This document shows, in pieces, positions 1 through 13,200 of a stretch of 64,000 nt of DNA. The stretch's first letter is position 1. Each line of letters opens with the position of its first letter. Under the pieces are notes generated by a model that saw only the letters and a list, made by a program, of their open reading frames with translations, did not search any database and was not told where the DNA came from. A program made the translations under genes and the position numbers. Origin of the DNA: Chrysaora quinquecirrha (taxonomy: Eukaryota > Cnidaria > Scyphozoa > Semaeostomeae > Pelagiidae); NCBI GenBank assembly GCA_014526335.1, contig JACTAT010000022.1, positions 2,697,436-2,761,435 of the forward strand. Direction: 5' to 3'.

Positions 1-551
1 ACTATGAGAGGTAAATTATTCAAGTAGGTTTTTTTACCCCCAGGAAAGTGCTCAGAGCAAACTCTGTGGCCATTAGTTGGTTGGAAGTCCTTTCTGCTGA
101 TCAAAGAAATCCATTTCTTTCTCAGTTTTATCTTTTCTGGCTTGGTTCCACTAGGAAACTGATGGAAGCTTAGATTTTTATCTCTTTTTGAGTTCTTAAA
201 ACATCCAGGAACACAACAAGTATAACCTCCAACTAGACACGATTTTCCAGTTAGGCCTGCAGGAACGTCTTCAGTCTCTTCCTCCGTCTTATTTGCTTGT
301 GTTTCGGGTATTTCTAGGCTCAAAGCATTCCCTGACCCGTGCAAGAGTTTTGAAGAAAACTAGGGCCAGGTTCAGCAGTTGAAAGAGTAGAGAATTTGTT
401 GACAATTGTATTTGAATCCATGTTTACGTTGAGAGCAATATGCGAACATGAAAAGAAACACAAATCGCAGACACGCGCTCTTTACCACAGGTTCCAGGAT
501 GCATTGCGCGCCGCGCGAATAAGGGGAATGGAGAATTGTCAAGTGATAAAT

Positions 552-788
552 GATATTAACTTTGAAGTCTTGGTAGCTAGTTTTTTTTAACATGGTATGA
601 ATGTTAATGATTTCCACTGTGAAGATCAGATATTTTTGTTGCAATTAACGTAGTTAGCGCAGTAAACACTGCACTGTTAACGCTGTTAACGCTGCAAGCG
701 ATTAACGATATTAACTTTGAAGTCTTGGTAGCTAGTTTTTTTTAGCATGGTATGAATGTTAGTGATTTCCACTGTGAAGATCAGATAT
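552..788. repeat. Direct duplication of an 82-bp block
   Basis: The blocks 552-633 and 707-788 are almost identical, beginning gatattaactttgaag and ending agatcagatat. The DNA between and after them (640-885) is a degenerate array of short units such as gttaacgc and gcagtaa. This looks like a local tandem duplication with an approximately 155-bp period. Confidence 0.8.
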
Positions 789-1465
789 AGTTGTCGCGAT
801 AAATTTAGTTAGCGCAGTAAGCGCTCCTTTATTAACGCAGTTAACGCTGTTAACGCAGTAAACGTAGCTATCATTGTTGACGTAGTAACGTTTTCAAAGC
901 AGTTAGTTTCTTAGGTTATTTTACAAACATTACGTGATAGAGCTATGATTTGAGAGAACAAAATTATATGCGTAATTTTAAGTATTCAGTATTTTCGTTA
1001 GGTCTGTGATTATAGTTGAAGTGTGAGTTTGAAATTGACGTATTTTCAAATATTTTATAAATTTAAGGCTATATTTTATTCATATTTTATAGATATTGAA
1101 CTTTAGGCCGATAATGAAATTTGGAATAAAAGTTGAAAGTTGCTGAAAGTTTCAAGTTGAAGTTTGTTTTATTTGTGATACTGTTAAGTTTCAGAATAGA
1201 CTGAAGATTGGCATGAAAGAAGCCGGAGCCAACCGGAGATTTTATTTAGTCATCTTTAGCCTGGCTTCTGTGCAAAAATGCAGATAAACTGCGGGAGAAA
1301 TTAACTCGAGTGTGAAAGTACCGAGACAGAATTAGTCGCAGCAAAAAGGCAAAAATTCACCTTCTTTCCTCTGCAAGCTGACTCTGCAAGAGAAACGATG
1401 CTCTACATAGTTCTTAGCATGTGTTTTTACCCCGAAAATGATGCACGGTTGATTCGAAAGTGTTC

Positions 1466-1790
1466 TTCATAATAACCCACCGGATCAAGCTTGATAACCC
1501 ACCACAGCAGTGCTTATCCATCACAGTACGCAAAACTACCACCGCATCAAGCATAATAACCCACCACATCAAGCATAATAACCCATTACATCAAGCATAA
1601 TAATCCACCACAGTATGCAAAATACACCACCGCATCAAGCGTTATAACCCACCACCAAGCATAATAACCCACCACAGTTGTGCTTATCCACCACAGTATG
1701 CAAAAAATTCCACAACGTCACACCATAGGGTTACGCAAAACATAACCCCACAAAAGGGTGTATCCACCACAGTAATGCGTAAAGATTCGC
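1466..1790. repeat. Minisatellite, cataataacccaccac unit
   Basis: About a dozen imperfect copies of a 20-25 bp unit containing ataacccaccac with catcaagc or cagtatgc spacers. No gene overlaps. Confidence 0.8.
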
Positions 1791-2207
1791 TAGCGTCGTT
1801 TCTCTATGATGTCCACTTAGCAATTGATGCATTATTATGCTATGATAAATGTATTTGACTTTCTCGCACCTTTGCCGTTATATTATACACGATGATAACC
1901 AAAAAGGTGTCTAATTAATGCTTAAAAAATGCTATAAGGTGAAGACTGTTAAATCGAAACCATTCAGTGAAAATGGCAAGTTGAAATTTTTATTGCTTTT
2001 TCGCACTTTTGAAGGAAACTGATATTATTCGTCTGATTTATTTTTGAGGTGAAAATTCATTTTTTTTGGCAACGAGAACGTGCATTTAGCAAGTCTGAGA
2101 ATAAGCATTGGCAATTAATACCAGTTGATGCCTAAGGTTAGAGTCTTAATGCAGAATTGCTGCAAGCAACTGCTTGAATTTTAATTGAATTTGATAGTTT
2201 TTTTCCA

Positions 2208-2510
2208 GGGGCAGTTCACTCCTTGGAATCATGTACAACATTTGCGGAGATTTTTATTGCTTTCATAGAAAATTCTGGAAAAAATCTTTGGGCTGCACTT
2301 GCAACCGAGGGAAATTTTTCTCTTTAAAAAGGAGTACGAGATTTCCATGAAAGAAAAGGATTTCCGAGGGATTTCCACGAAAACAATAAGTTTTCTAGCC
2401 AGAGACAGAATGTTTAAGATCTCCAAGGAGTGGATTGCCCCTTGCTTGCAACGGGGATCTCGTACGCCTTTTCCGTTTTCGACGAGTGAAATGCCCCTCG
2501 GTGGGAGCAA
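2208..2510. mobile_element. Composite copy of a GAGGGGC-ended MITE family
   Basis: Begins aggggcagttcactcc and ends gagtgaaatgcccctcgg, with further internal copies of the same ends (ggagtggattgcccctt). These terminal motifs recur at 4447-4588, 11454-11595 and 21444-21576. It looks like two overlapping or nested degenerate copies. The short open frames across it are incidental. Confidence 0.55.
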
Positions 2511-3299
2511 TGATGGAAATTCAACATTCTGACTGGTTGGGCCAAGGAACCTAATTTTCCAACAATCGCTGAAAAAGGTTATTTTGCGTGTAAATTGATT
2601 TTGATGTAGAAGAATAGCTACAGTTAATACTCGTAATCGACTGCTTATTGTGCCCTTTCTAATATGCATATATGCGTGGTTTATTGTGGGTGTAAAGCTT
2701 TAAAAGATTGAAACGTTAAAGATATTCTACTCTTGAAGCAAACTGTCCAGAATCTGTTTCGCTAAGAGGAAGGTAAAGAAGCTGATAATTATGGAGAAAA
2801 TGTGAACGTATGGAACTCTGTTATTATGAGAACGGATATTTTTAATGCAGTTTGAGCGAAGTGAACCGCGTTGAAAGAGAAAGCTGCCGTTACCGTCTAA
2901 CTCGAATAATTATTGTTTTCTCTATGATTAGGTCAAGAAATCAGAATGAAAAACTCAAGAAAATCTAAGATTGAACAGAGATATTGCTTGTTAAGCATTG
3001 ACTTACAAAAGGTGAGTAACTTATTTTCACGAATATCATGTTGTTTACGAATCAATACCTTAGTTTATTTTACCGTAGATGGTATTCTTCGAGCATGGTT
3101 TTCACGAATACTGTAGTTATAATAGTGTTTACGAATGTTGATGAATCAATACCTAAAGGTATTCTACCCTGATGGTATTTGTTGAGTACCGTATTTAATA
3201 ATGAGGTAAATATGCTGAATGATGCTGTTGTATATAAAGTACTTATACACTTGCCGACTCAACCAGTATTTTAAGTGTATATACTAATCTACCTAGTCC

Positions 3300-3680
3300 T
3301 GTTATTATGAAAACGGTATAAAATGAACATGCTGACGAATACAGAATGAAATGAACATGCTTTTGAATGCAGCATGAAATGATCATACAGACGAACGCAG
3401 CATAAAGAAAACATGATTTTGAACAGGTACAGGATGAAATGAGCATGCTGACGAATGCAGCATGAAATGAACATACTTTAATGCAGCATGAAATAAACAT
3501 GATTTTCAATAGGGACAGGATGCAATGAACATGCATTTGAATGCAGTGTGAAATATACATGATTTTGTATAGGACAGGATTTTAATGAGCATGCTGACGA
3601 ATGCGGAATGAAATAAACATGTTGAGAATAGGTTACAGATTGAAAAGAACTTGCCGAAGAATGTAGCATGAAATGAGAAT
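3300..3680. repeat. Minisatellite, acgaatgcagcatgaaatg unit
   Basis: About eleven imperfect copies of a 28-35 bp unit combining gacgaatgcagcatgaaatg and aacatgctg. A closely related array is in a RYK intron at 40476-40650. Confidence 0.8.
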
Positions 3681-4446
3681 TCGTACTATTCTCGGAAAAT
3701 TTGATACTGTAAATCAGAAAATGGAATAGGCCACAAAATCAGCGAGAGCTGATCCGTCCGTGTGTTTTCTTTCCGGATCTCTGGTTCTAGTTCCGAAATA
3801 GGAACAAAGAAGGTCCGGGCTTGAAACAACAGATTGGACGGTCAGGATTCTCGTGCAGTTTGTTTACTTGCAAATAATCAAAAGTGGATAAGCCGTACTA
3901 TTTCAAGTAGAATGCGGCACTTTTCAGAGGTTTGCTACTAAATAACTGTATCATTGTTTTCTTTAATATGGTTGCTCTTTTGATTAACGAAAACATGAGT
4001 ACACAATGTCACAAAGATCAACTTTACTCGATGGATTAGCTGCACATCTCAACTTTCAAATTTCTTTATCCAATCGCTGTCTAATTGGACGTGCGTTTTC
4101 AAGCAAATACGGGGAGGGGCATGGGAGAATCCTCCGCTAGATATTTCGACCAAGTCCATAAACCAAACCTGATGTAAAAAGACCATAAAGAAGACCTTGC
4201 TTTCGTTAAAGCCCTGTTATTTCATTCCGTTTTTCCGTCAACTCGAAAATGCTTTTGATAAATGCTGCATGCTCTTCTATCAAAGAAACACCCCCGTGAT
4301 TGCAGAAGCAGGATATTTTTGTACAACTATCTAGGTTGATTTTATCAAGGGGTATTTCATTCTTTGAAAAGGCGTACGAAATTTTTACTAAAAGAAAGGT
4401 GTTGTGGCGTCGTGGGGGTAATCCAATCTTCAGATCTTACCATATT

Positions 4447-4588
4447 TGAGGGGCGTTTCACTCGTCGAGAAAGCGTATGGGATTCTTATTGAAACAAAAG
4501 GATTCTTACAATCTTACAAGATTCCTACGAGCAAAACAGAGATTCCAGCTTAGGGTGTACGAGATGCCAAGGAGTCAATTACCCCTCG
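4447..4588. mobile_element. hAT-like MITE, 142 bp, with 8-bp duplication
   Basis: The element begins tgaggggcgtttcactcg and ends gagtcaattacccctcg, which are imperfect inverted repeats. It is flanked on both sides by the identical 8-mer ACCATATT (4439-4446 and 4589-4596). An 8-bp duplication is the hallmark of hAT transposition. Too short to code for a transposase. Confidence 0.75.
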
Positions 4589-6355
4589 ACCATATTGATT
4601 GCTAGACATTTTCACAAGAATTTTTGTACAAATGTGATACTTCTTTGAGGTGAAATTGCCACAACCTACGCGACCACTGGTCATTGTTTTATTACAGATA
4701 CAAATCAGATAAGGCAACAAGTTATGGAGTTTGAGATTCCTCGTTTCTTCTTCTCAAAATGCAAAATTAAAGATAGCCACCCCTCATGATCGATAACAAA
4801 GTTTCCGATAATAAAAAATTAAACAATATCATTTAATCTCAGTATTTTATAATTAAGTTATACAAAAAATAAATCAAAACAGATTAGGATACAAAAGATC
4901 GTTTATCAGTTCTTTTGTACAATTATTGTTCAACGCCTTGGGAAAGATTTTTTGCAAAGGTTTTGCGACTGAATAAAAACGCCGTACTTGTTCGGTCTAT
5001 TTCAATTTTCACCTGTTCTCACAAATCTTGTAAAGAAGCAATCTATTCTCGTCTTGTCGCTCAGAGCAACAGAGCAAACGCATAGATAAGCTCTATTTAC
5101 TTTGCAAGAGTACCAGAACAGGATTATATATGCCACGGGAAAAAATACACACACAGGTCAAACAGGCCAGGAACTTTGCATCGATGGACCATGTTATGGA
5201 CGTTCTGCTTCAAGACAATGTTACAGATGCTCTGATTTAATTAACACGATGTTTTAATTAGTGATATTCCAGTTTTATGCCTTGTGGATTGAGTATTGGT
5301 TCAAAGTAAATACTTTGATGGTGGATTTATTTTGAAAATTATGGAAATAATAAAAAGGAAGTTCGGGGACAGGCTATATCCTGACGTATGTACCTTCGAT
5401 TTTTTTATTTCTCAGTTCTAAAGTGTTGCCACTTAATGGTCTATTTAGTATTTACTAGCCTAGCCTAGGACTCGCTTTTCTATCCCATCGTCCATCTATA
5501 ATGCTTTTTGCTCCAGTTTCGTAGTTGATTTATGGATTTAAACATATGAATACTTGGTGAAGCCCTGTTGCTGTGTTGACTTGTCGTTCATATACTCTCT
5601 TCTTTTCATAGCTAAGAATCGGCAAATTTTGTTTGATCGAGGCTGACTGTTCTTAACTTTTCGCCTTTTTTCTGCCTGAAATGTTCTTATTAATCTGTTT
5701 TTTAATCCTCGGTTACGTAGATAGTAATATTTGTCAGTGAATATTTGGAGTAGTGCTAAAGGTTTGTTTAGAAATGCAGCATGCTTGTCTATTTCTTTGT
5801 TCGTTTGGTTTTTACAGTCCGTCTGACGGTCACAATTCATGTTCAGTCTTTTTTCATAATGCTTATGCAAACGCCAGCCTCTGCGTGTTCTGAAATTTGT
5901 TCTCAAAGTCTGGGCAAAATCAAGGTTCATGTTCTATCTGTTTTCATAAAAAAGGAGTGGTTTCAAACTCAATTTTCTATGAAACCGTCCTGCAGTTCAT
6001 TGACTGGACAGAGGACCGACCTCCTTGCTGAAAGTTAGCGACAGGGCACCATGCAAGGTAGAACGAAAAGGCTTTCTATAGAAATCCATCAAAACCTGCA
6101 ATGTTAATCGAAATATTGACATAGAAAATTTCCATTTCGAGTTTTGCCAACAATACACATCCTTGTGGCTCCTTCGCTTAATAATTTTCACTTTAAATGC
6201 ACTTTTTTACAAGTAACACCTTTTTCGCTAAATTGCCAAAAGATCAAGGAACTTTAAGGAACTATCGACCTTAGCGAGATTCGGATGAAAACTGAGAATT
6301 ACTTTTTTCAACATATTTCTCATCATACTTTCCTAAAAGACTCCATTTATATTTA

Positions 6356-6531
6356 AACTCTTTTTTATAAGAAACTAAGATTTTCTTCAGTACCCAAAGG
6401 TTCTTAATTTTTGGAGAGTTTTTGGTACTGAAAGTTTCTTAGCAGTTTCTTAGGGATTAAATTCTTTAGTGCCAAAACAGGTAACTGACACTTGAGTTTT
6501 TTATAATCGAGTTTCTTATAAAAAAAGAGTG
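6356..6531. mobile_element. Short inverted-repeat element flanked by TA
   Basis: Left end aactcttttttataagaaac and right end gtttcttataaaaaaagagtg are inverted repeats, with TA on each side. The ends resemble the larger TA-flanked family at 33061-33442 and 51407-51789. Confidence 0.6.
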
Positions 6532-7255
6532 TAAAGGCTATGGTAAAGGTAGAAAACCAAGCAAGTTTAAAAACAGCATAAATTACTTGAGAGTTGAAGG
6601 GGGCTTTTATAACACTGGTTTCTCGATCTGTTGCCTGTGTTGTAAAAAGAAACCTGAAAACTGCTTGATTGATTATAAACATAATATTTACCTTAGCTTC
6701 TGCGTTTTCATTTGCTTTTCTTATTTTCCTTATTTTTGGCCTGCGTTTTTATTTGTTAAGGTTTCTTTGATGATCTGTAATTATTTGCATTTTTCTAGTA
6801 TTAGCCGTTCACTGACGCTTCGGACTACGTCACACGACAGAATTCCTAACCAAGGAACTTAGGACCCACTTTAGGACTCCCCAAAATTTATCAAACCTTT
6901 ATGGAGCCCGTCACTTTCTCCTCCAGAAAATCCTCAAGGAATTTCATTATTCGTTGTCATGAGGGTATCTGTTCCTCTTCTGCAGTTCCTAAAGAACGCT
7001 CGATCGGCAACCTGCTGCCCAGAATTAACGACAAAGTGAAAGTCGTTCGCGCTTTGGAGACTGCGAAAGGTTGCGTGCGTGCTAGATGTGCCCTTTTTTT
7101 GTCAAGGCTTTCGACTGTAGATCGATAGGTCATTGGTTTGAAGCTCGTGGGAATTACTATTAAACAAGCATACAGGCAACCAAAGTATCCCTCCTCCTTT
7201 CGAAGTCAATTGAGTTCTCTAGTGCCTATTTACTTATGCTTATGTCCGGTTTCAG

Positions 7256-10200
7256 GATACAACATATTCGAATGGGTTCGGAGACTCCGTGCGATGTTTA
7301 AGAGAGAAATTAAACCAGGTATGTAGATGAAAACCAACCAAAATTTTTTTGTGTTTCGTCTCTAAAATTCTGTTTTGAATACAATAATTTCAAGGCTCTG
7401 ATCTTTAATGTTCCAAACTGCTGGCCTCAGTTTTTCTTATTTTGCTTTATAGATGTGTGATGTGTTTGAGTACATCGTAAAGCTAGACGATGCTAAAGAA
7501 TCTAGAATATGGGGAAGAGATGTACTTAGTGACACTGCAAAAAGACTTATTGATAAGGTAATGAAACTGTCTCTCACAATCCTTATCTATTATTGCATCC
7601 TTTAGGTATTTACCAAATAAGGCAAACCATACTAAATAAGGTATAACTGATTGTGCCTTAGTTAGTTACTAAATATGACAAACAATACCAAATAAGGCAT
7701 AACTGATTGTGCCTTAGTTATCCATCAAATATGGCTAACAATACCGAATAAGGTATAACTGACTGTGCCTTATTTATTCACCGAATGTGGCAAACAATAC
7801 CAAATAAGGTATAACTGTCTTTTCCTTACTCATTCACCAAATATGGCAAACAATACCAAATGTGGTATAATTGATTCTGCCTTAGTTATTTACCAAACAT
7901 GGCTAACAATACCAAATACGGTATTACTGACTGTGCCTTAGTTATTTACCAAATATGGCAAACAATACCTAAAGTTTAACAGGCTGTGCCTTAGTTATTT
8001 ACCATATATAGCAAACAATCCCAAATAAGGTACTGTTTAACTGACTGGGCCTTTTCTGGGCTTTATAATTCTAATCCTCGTAGCTTTTACTGAAAATCTA
8101 ACTGAAAATCTATGTGCTAAAATTTTTTCTTAGGAAGTGGAGTTCATCTCTTCATTAGCGGATGAATTAAAGGTAAGCGCCCTTAAATATCAAATAATAG
8201 GTAAATAGGTATTTTTTTCGTGTAATAGGATGAGATGAATAAATTAGAATTAGAATACATGTAGAAGGCCCGAAAATTTAAAGAACTTATACTGCTAAAG
8301 AGAAATCATTACGGAACTTTTACTGTTGAATACTTTTATCACTGCAAATAATCAAGAATTAGAAAGCCGGTTCCATTCATTTGCAGCTGAAAATCACAGA
8401 AATTCCACGTTAAGCATGGATCAAATGTTTCCTTGAGTAGTCTCGAGCTTTGCTCACATGCAAATGTCTCTCTTTTATTGTTAATACCACTGTATGTGCA
8501 GTTAATATTAAGGAACTATTAAGGAACTTTTGGAACTACAATTGCCTCAAAGAGTCCCAAAAATAAGGAACTTTAAGAACTAGGCCTTGAGGTAGGTTCC
8601 TTAAAAAAGAAAAGCGTGTAACTACATCGAAAAACAAGCATTTGATTTGGTTTTGACTGAGTAAAGGCAAAATCAAGAGATTAGAAGAATATTTGCAACA
8701 CCTACAGTAGACTTACCCTAAGTCTAAATCTTTCTTTATCAGACTACAAAGTCATGCCAGAAATATGATGGCGCTGCGGAGGAGACTGTTAGAAAAGTGA
8801 ACGGAGATCTCCGTTCACTGTTAGAAAAGTGAACGGAGATCTCCGTTCACTTTTCTCACTCTCTCCTCCGCAACGCTGTCACATTTCGGTGATGAATTCG
8901 TGTTCGGATAAAAAAAGATTTAGACTTAGGGTAAGTCTACACCTACAGATACAGAGCTTTTACGAGATCCTCTTATTCCGTCACAAATACCTGAGTCGTA
9001 TATTGTATTTTTCAAGTCGTGTTGCATAAATAATATGCACTTTGTTTATACTAGCTTGAAATTACCACATTTTAGCATATTCCTGATCCACAAATGCCAG
9101 AACAAATAAAAGAGGGAAAATTATCCGAAAAAGGTTTGCTGCTATTTTTGTTCTTATTTGGAAATTATTTTTATTTTCAGTGGCTTTGGAGGCAATTTGA
9201 TGCTACGAAAACCCGGGGGGGGGGGCACTGTGAATAATTTGGGTACTGGGGACGGGCTGCCTGGGACGGTATCGATTATCACGATTTTGGTATAAGGAAC
9301 GGTCTAAGTTTTTATATCGGGTATACACGATTCCCGAAAATTGATGTGAGGTCAGATATGTTTTGTATGCTTGGGTGGTACGTCCCTTATTTGATCAAGT
9401 GCCCCCGGGTATGATAAGGATAGACTGGTCAGTGACCTTACGGTCGTACGAGCTTGAGAGGTTTATGCGACCAGCACAAGTCCGTCCAATGGCCTGTCCA
9501 AGTCCCACCCTGGTTCCGCCAATAGCTATCTTACGTTTCTTCAAAACACCTCTTTCACTTATTTCCCTTGCTGTACCAATTATGCTCCTTTTTATTCTAC
9601 CTTTTCGAATTAAATAAACACTGTTTCAATAGATTGACTATTTTTCAGTAATGTTATATGCGAAGCTGACTCAAGATGTTTTGAATGCTGTCACGATGGC
9701 CAAAGAAGACATTATAATTGAGCTCAGAGTAAGTTTGTAACTTTTTATTTTGCTGCTGGTTGTCATAATTTTCTAGGAGCTTGTACATCATCTACCAAAA
9801 CTTCCAAATCAAATGCCGACATTCGGAAATTTTATTCTGGCTATTTTTGTTCTAGGAGAAAACAAAAGCGGAGACGAAGCTCTCTTCTGAAAACATGGCC
9901 TTGAGAGGTAGCTTTTACTACATTCTATATTCATGTAAGGTGTAGAAGTGAGGTATTTTCTCCCTTTATTTCTTGTTGTGTTAGTTCCTTGTAGTTCACA
10001 CATCAGCAAGTATGCGAGCCAATATATTGCTTGGTGGAAGTTTCATGGAGAATAGCGATTGGCGTAATTATCACCACCGCAAGATAAGGCTCCCTAGCCA
10101 TAGCGGGGATTCAAGTGGGGAGTATCGTTCTCGCACCGGATCAGATGTGTTTACTATCTACATAGTTAATACCTGCATTACTTCAATATAGTTTGCATTC

Positions 10201-13200
10201 TCTCTGCCGTCTCTCTCGTTTCTACAACTTTTTGGGCAATTGTAAAAACAAAATCATGAATCGGAAAGTTTAAAAAAGTCGTATATATTTGTTGAATTTC
10301 TCACTTTACAGGACAAACTGTTCAATGTGTAACATGCTTAACTCGAGCCAATACGAATCACGTTTATCATGTTTATCAATGTTTAATACAATTACAAGTA
10401 CAATAAAATTAAAATTAAAATTAAAATTACAACTACAATTACAATTACAATTACAATTACAATTACAATTACAATTACCAATTCCAATTACAATTACAAT
10501 TACAATTACAATTACAATTACAATTACAATTACAATTACAATTACAATTACAATTACAATTACAATTACAACTACAATAGGTGGCTTATACCCTTACTCA
10601 AATTAATACCAAGTTTCCCTCTCTTGGGTGGATGCGCACTACTGTGGTGGTATTTTGTACGTACTGTGGTGGTATTTTTGCGTACTGTGGTTGATAAGCA
10701 CTATTGATGGTAAAGTACGTATAATAAAGTTGCTGAAATGCATCTTTCTTTCTTATTTTAGTGGATTTGCGGAGAGAACAAGCGGAATCGATGCAACAGA
10801 GGCAAAAGTAATCATCTACCGTTTCTATAATCATTCTGTTTCACTCTTGATTCAAGAGTCTTGAATGTATTGCACTTGAATCTAGGACATTTATTTTCCT
10901 CGCATTGCAAACACAATGGTGAAGATGGGTGACGAAATAGTGTATTTAGCGCCAGTCGCTAGGATCTCAGTTAGTAGGTTAACTAGTCGAGACCTCCACC
11001 CTGGGTTTGACTATGACACTGCCGTAGCTGGGGCTCGAACCTCGTCCCCGCTGAGCTTCTGACATCACGAGTCAGCTGGATTAGGCCACGGCACCACAGC
11101 ACCTTGAAGGATAGCTTGGCGTAAGTGTCAATGAAATCAATCTGTTTTCCTTATCGCCTAGTCATGGGTATGCTGTAGCAGAGAAGAATACAGCTCTGGC
11201 AACTTGCAGAAAGTTAGAAGAACAACTTGAAGAAAGAGCAAAAGTTATTAGACAGTAAGTAGAAATGCATTTACCCTTGTCTATGCAGTAATTGCACTAA
11301 CAGACAGTTGTGGTTTTCAGGGGAGCAGTGGGAAGCAAATCTTTCCAATAATCTGGTAACGTCGGTGAATTGGGATGACAAAAACGTTCCGAAACCAGAG
11401 CGACTTTCAAGTGACAACAAAATGAAAAGAAAGCCATCATAACAGAAAAAGGACATGAGGGGCAATCCACTCTTCAAAGAAGTGTGCGAGATTTGTTTGC
11501 AAACAAAGGGATTTCAAGGAATTTTTATAAAAGCAATATATAAAAAAACAAGGGTGTACGAGAATTTTAAGTAGTGAATCGCCCCTCGGTGGGAGATGCC
11601 CAATTGACCCATAGTTCTTCTGGTGCACTGACCAATGCCTGTGCCATATTTCATTACTTTAGCTGTACAGGAAGCCAATTTTTCTATAGGGGTTGGGGCG
11701 GAAACACCCCCTGGCTATGTTGGCGCAGAAACACCCCCCTATGTTAGATAAAATAGCCCGTAGGGTAGCAATAAACTCTTCGAACATTATCCACTCCTCA
11801 AGAACAAGCGTAACCCTAAGTTTCATTTAAAGTTCCACTTATGGGAATAAGAGCGCAACTTATTAAAAGTGGCTTGTTCCTTAATGTTAGTATACTGCAG
11901 ATATAGCAATGATCTTCAATGGACATTTGAACTGAACTTAATTTCAAACTGACTTTGAATGGTATTTTTCTTCTAGGTTGCAACGAGAAGGCACAATTGC
12001 ACTTTGGAAACGCGAAAAACAAAAAATATTGAATAATTTAAGTGGCAGGGAAACTAGACTGGACAATGATCTTAAAGACGCTAAGGAGGAGCTGGATGAC
12101 GTAAGATATCGACTTCAGAAACGAATAAAGGTATTTTTTATTGATAAAAAACCTTACAAGGTAGCAAGTTAGAACATTTCTCTTTGTGTCTAAATGTAAT
12201 ACCACAGTAGATGAGATTCGAACCTGGACTCTATGACCAGAGAGCTAGCGACGCGTCCACTTCTGTCCTGGTTCGAATGCTGGCTCTTTGATCATACAGT
12301 CGATAGGGTTCAAATCCTATCAATTGTGGCATGCCACTTGTGGAAAAATCTATCCTTAGTGTTCGCCATTCATGACAACTATGTCTAAGATGTAATGTTT
12401 ACTGTCGTTTACATGGTGCTTCGTACAAAGAATAACCTAAGTAAGAGGGAAGCATAGTCAAATGTCTGGCAAATTGATTTGAATTTCTGAGAATGGGGAG
12501 ACGAGATCGTCTCAATTGGGATTGTTTAAGTTGCCAGAAAATTTTTTAACCAGCGGACCAACATTTAGAAATTAATTTGAGACAGTTTCACAATGTTGTG
12601 TGATCATACCTATCACGAAGAGAAAAGTTGCAGCCCAGCAAGCGCTGTTCTACCATCAATGACAATTACTGCATCAAGCTGGTGGCTATATGTACGTTTT
12701 CAGATTTACTTGTTGCAATTGTCTATTTAATTTCTATACCTTTTCCTCTTGAAAGGACTTGACAAATCAACTTAAAATTATGAAAATGGAAAGACAGTAC
12801 ATGGGATCCAATTATTTGACGAAAGGTGAGTTCATAATCAGCTAAGCCAGTCAACGTTAACGCGTCTTAATTTACTTTACTGCGTTGATTTGTATTTTGG
12901 GAGAAATGTGGTGTCGGAGTGAAAGCCCTTATGCTTTTTGCAGCTGCTGAGAAAGAAGAAATTGAAAAATTGCAAAGAGAATTATTCTTAAAAGACAGAG
13001 TAAGATGATAAATTTCTATTTTGCACTACCTCAGTTTTGTATACCGGTATACCATTGTATACCAGTGTATACCATCTTTCACTCCTTTTGTTTTGTATAA
13101 TCATTTGTAAGGGTTGTTTAGAGATTCTACGGAACATCGGAACATGCAAAATGCATCCAGGGAACAAGGAAACATGGCCAAAACTAAAAAGAAACAAGGA

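Larger units (their letters stand above)
1..7255. other. Intergenic, repeat-rich left flank
   Basis: No open frame here has the look of a conserved protein, and the short frames lie mostly in repeats. Apart from the repeats listed separately, 1-551, 890-1465, 1800-2200, 2560-3290, 3690-4340 and 4600-6350 show nothing I recognise. The last part (about 6900-7250) may hold missing 5' coding or untranslated exons of the gene that starts at 7256. A 75-codon frame at 6901-7128 is the best candidate, but no donor in it splices convincingly into the exon at 7256. Confidence 0.5.

Noticed and set aside
1466..1790. CRISPR-like regular repeats
   Set aside because: Units are imperfect and contiguous without unique spacers, and the DNA is animal nuclear.
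6901..7128. 75-codon frame as first exon of the coiled-coil gene
   Set aside because: No donor gives the phase needed at 7256 with good consensus, so it is left only as a possibility.
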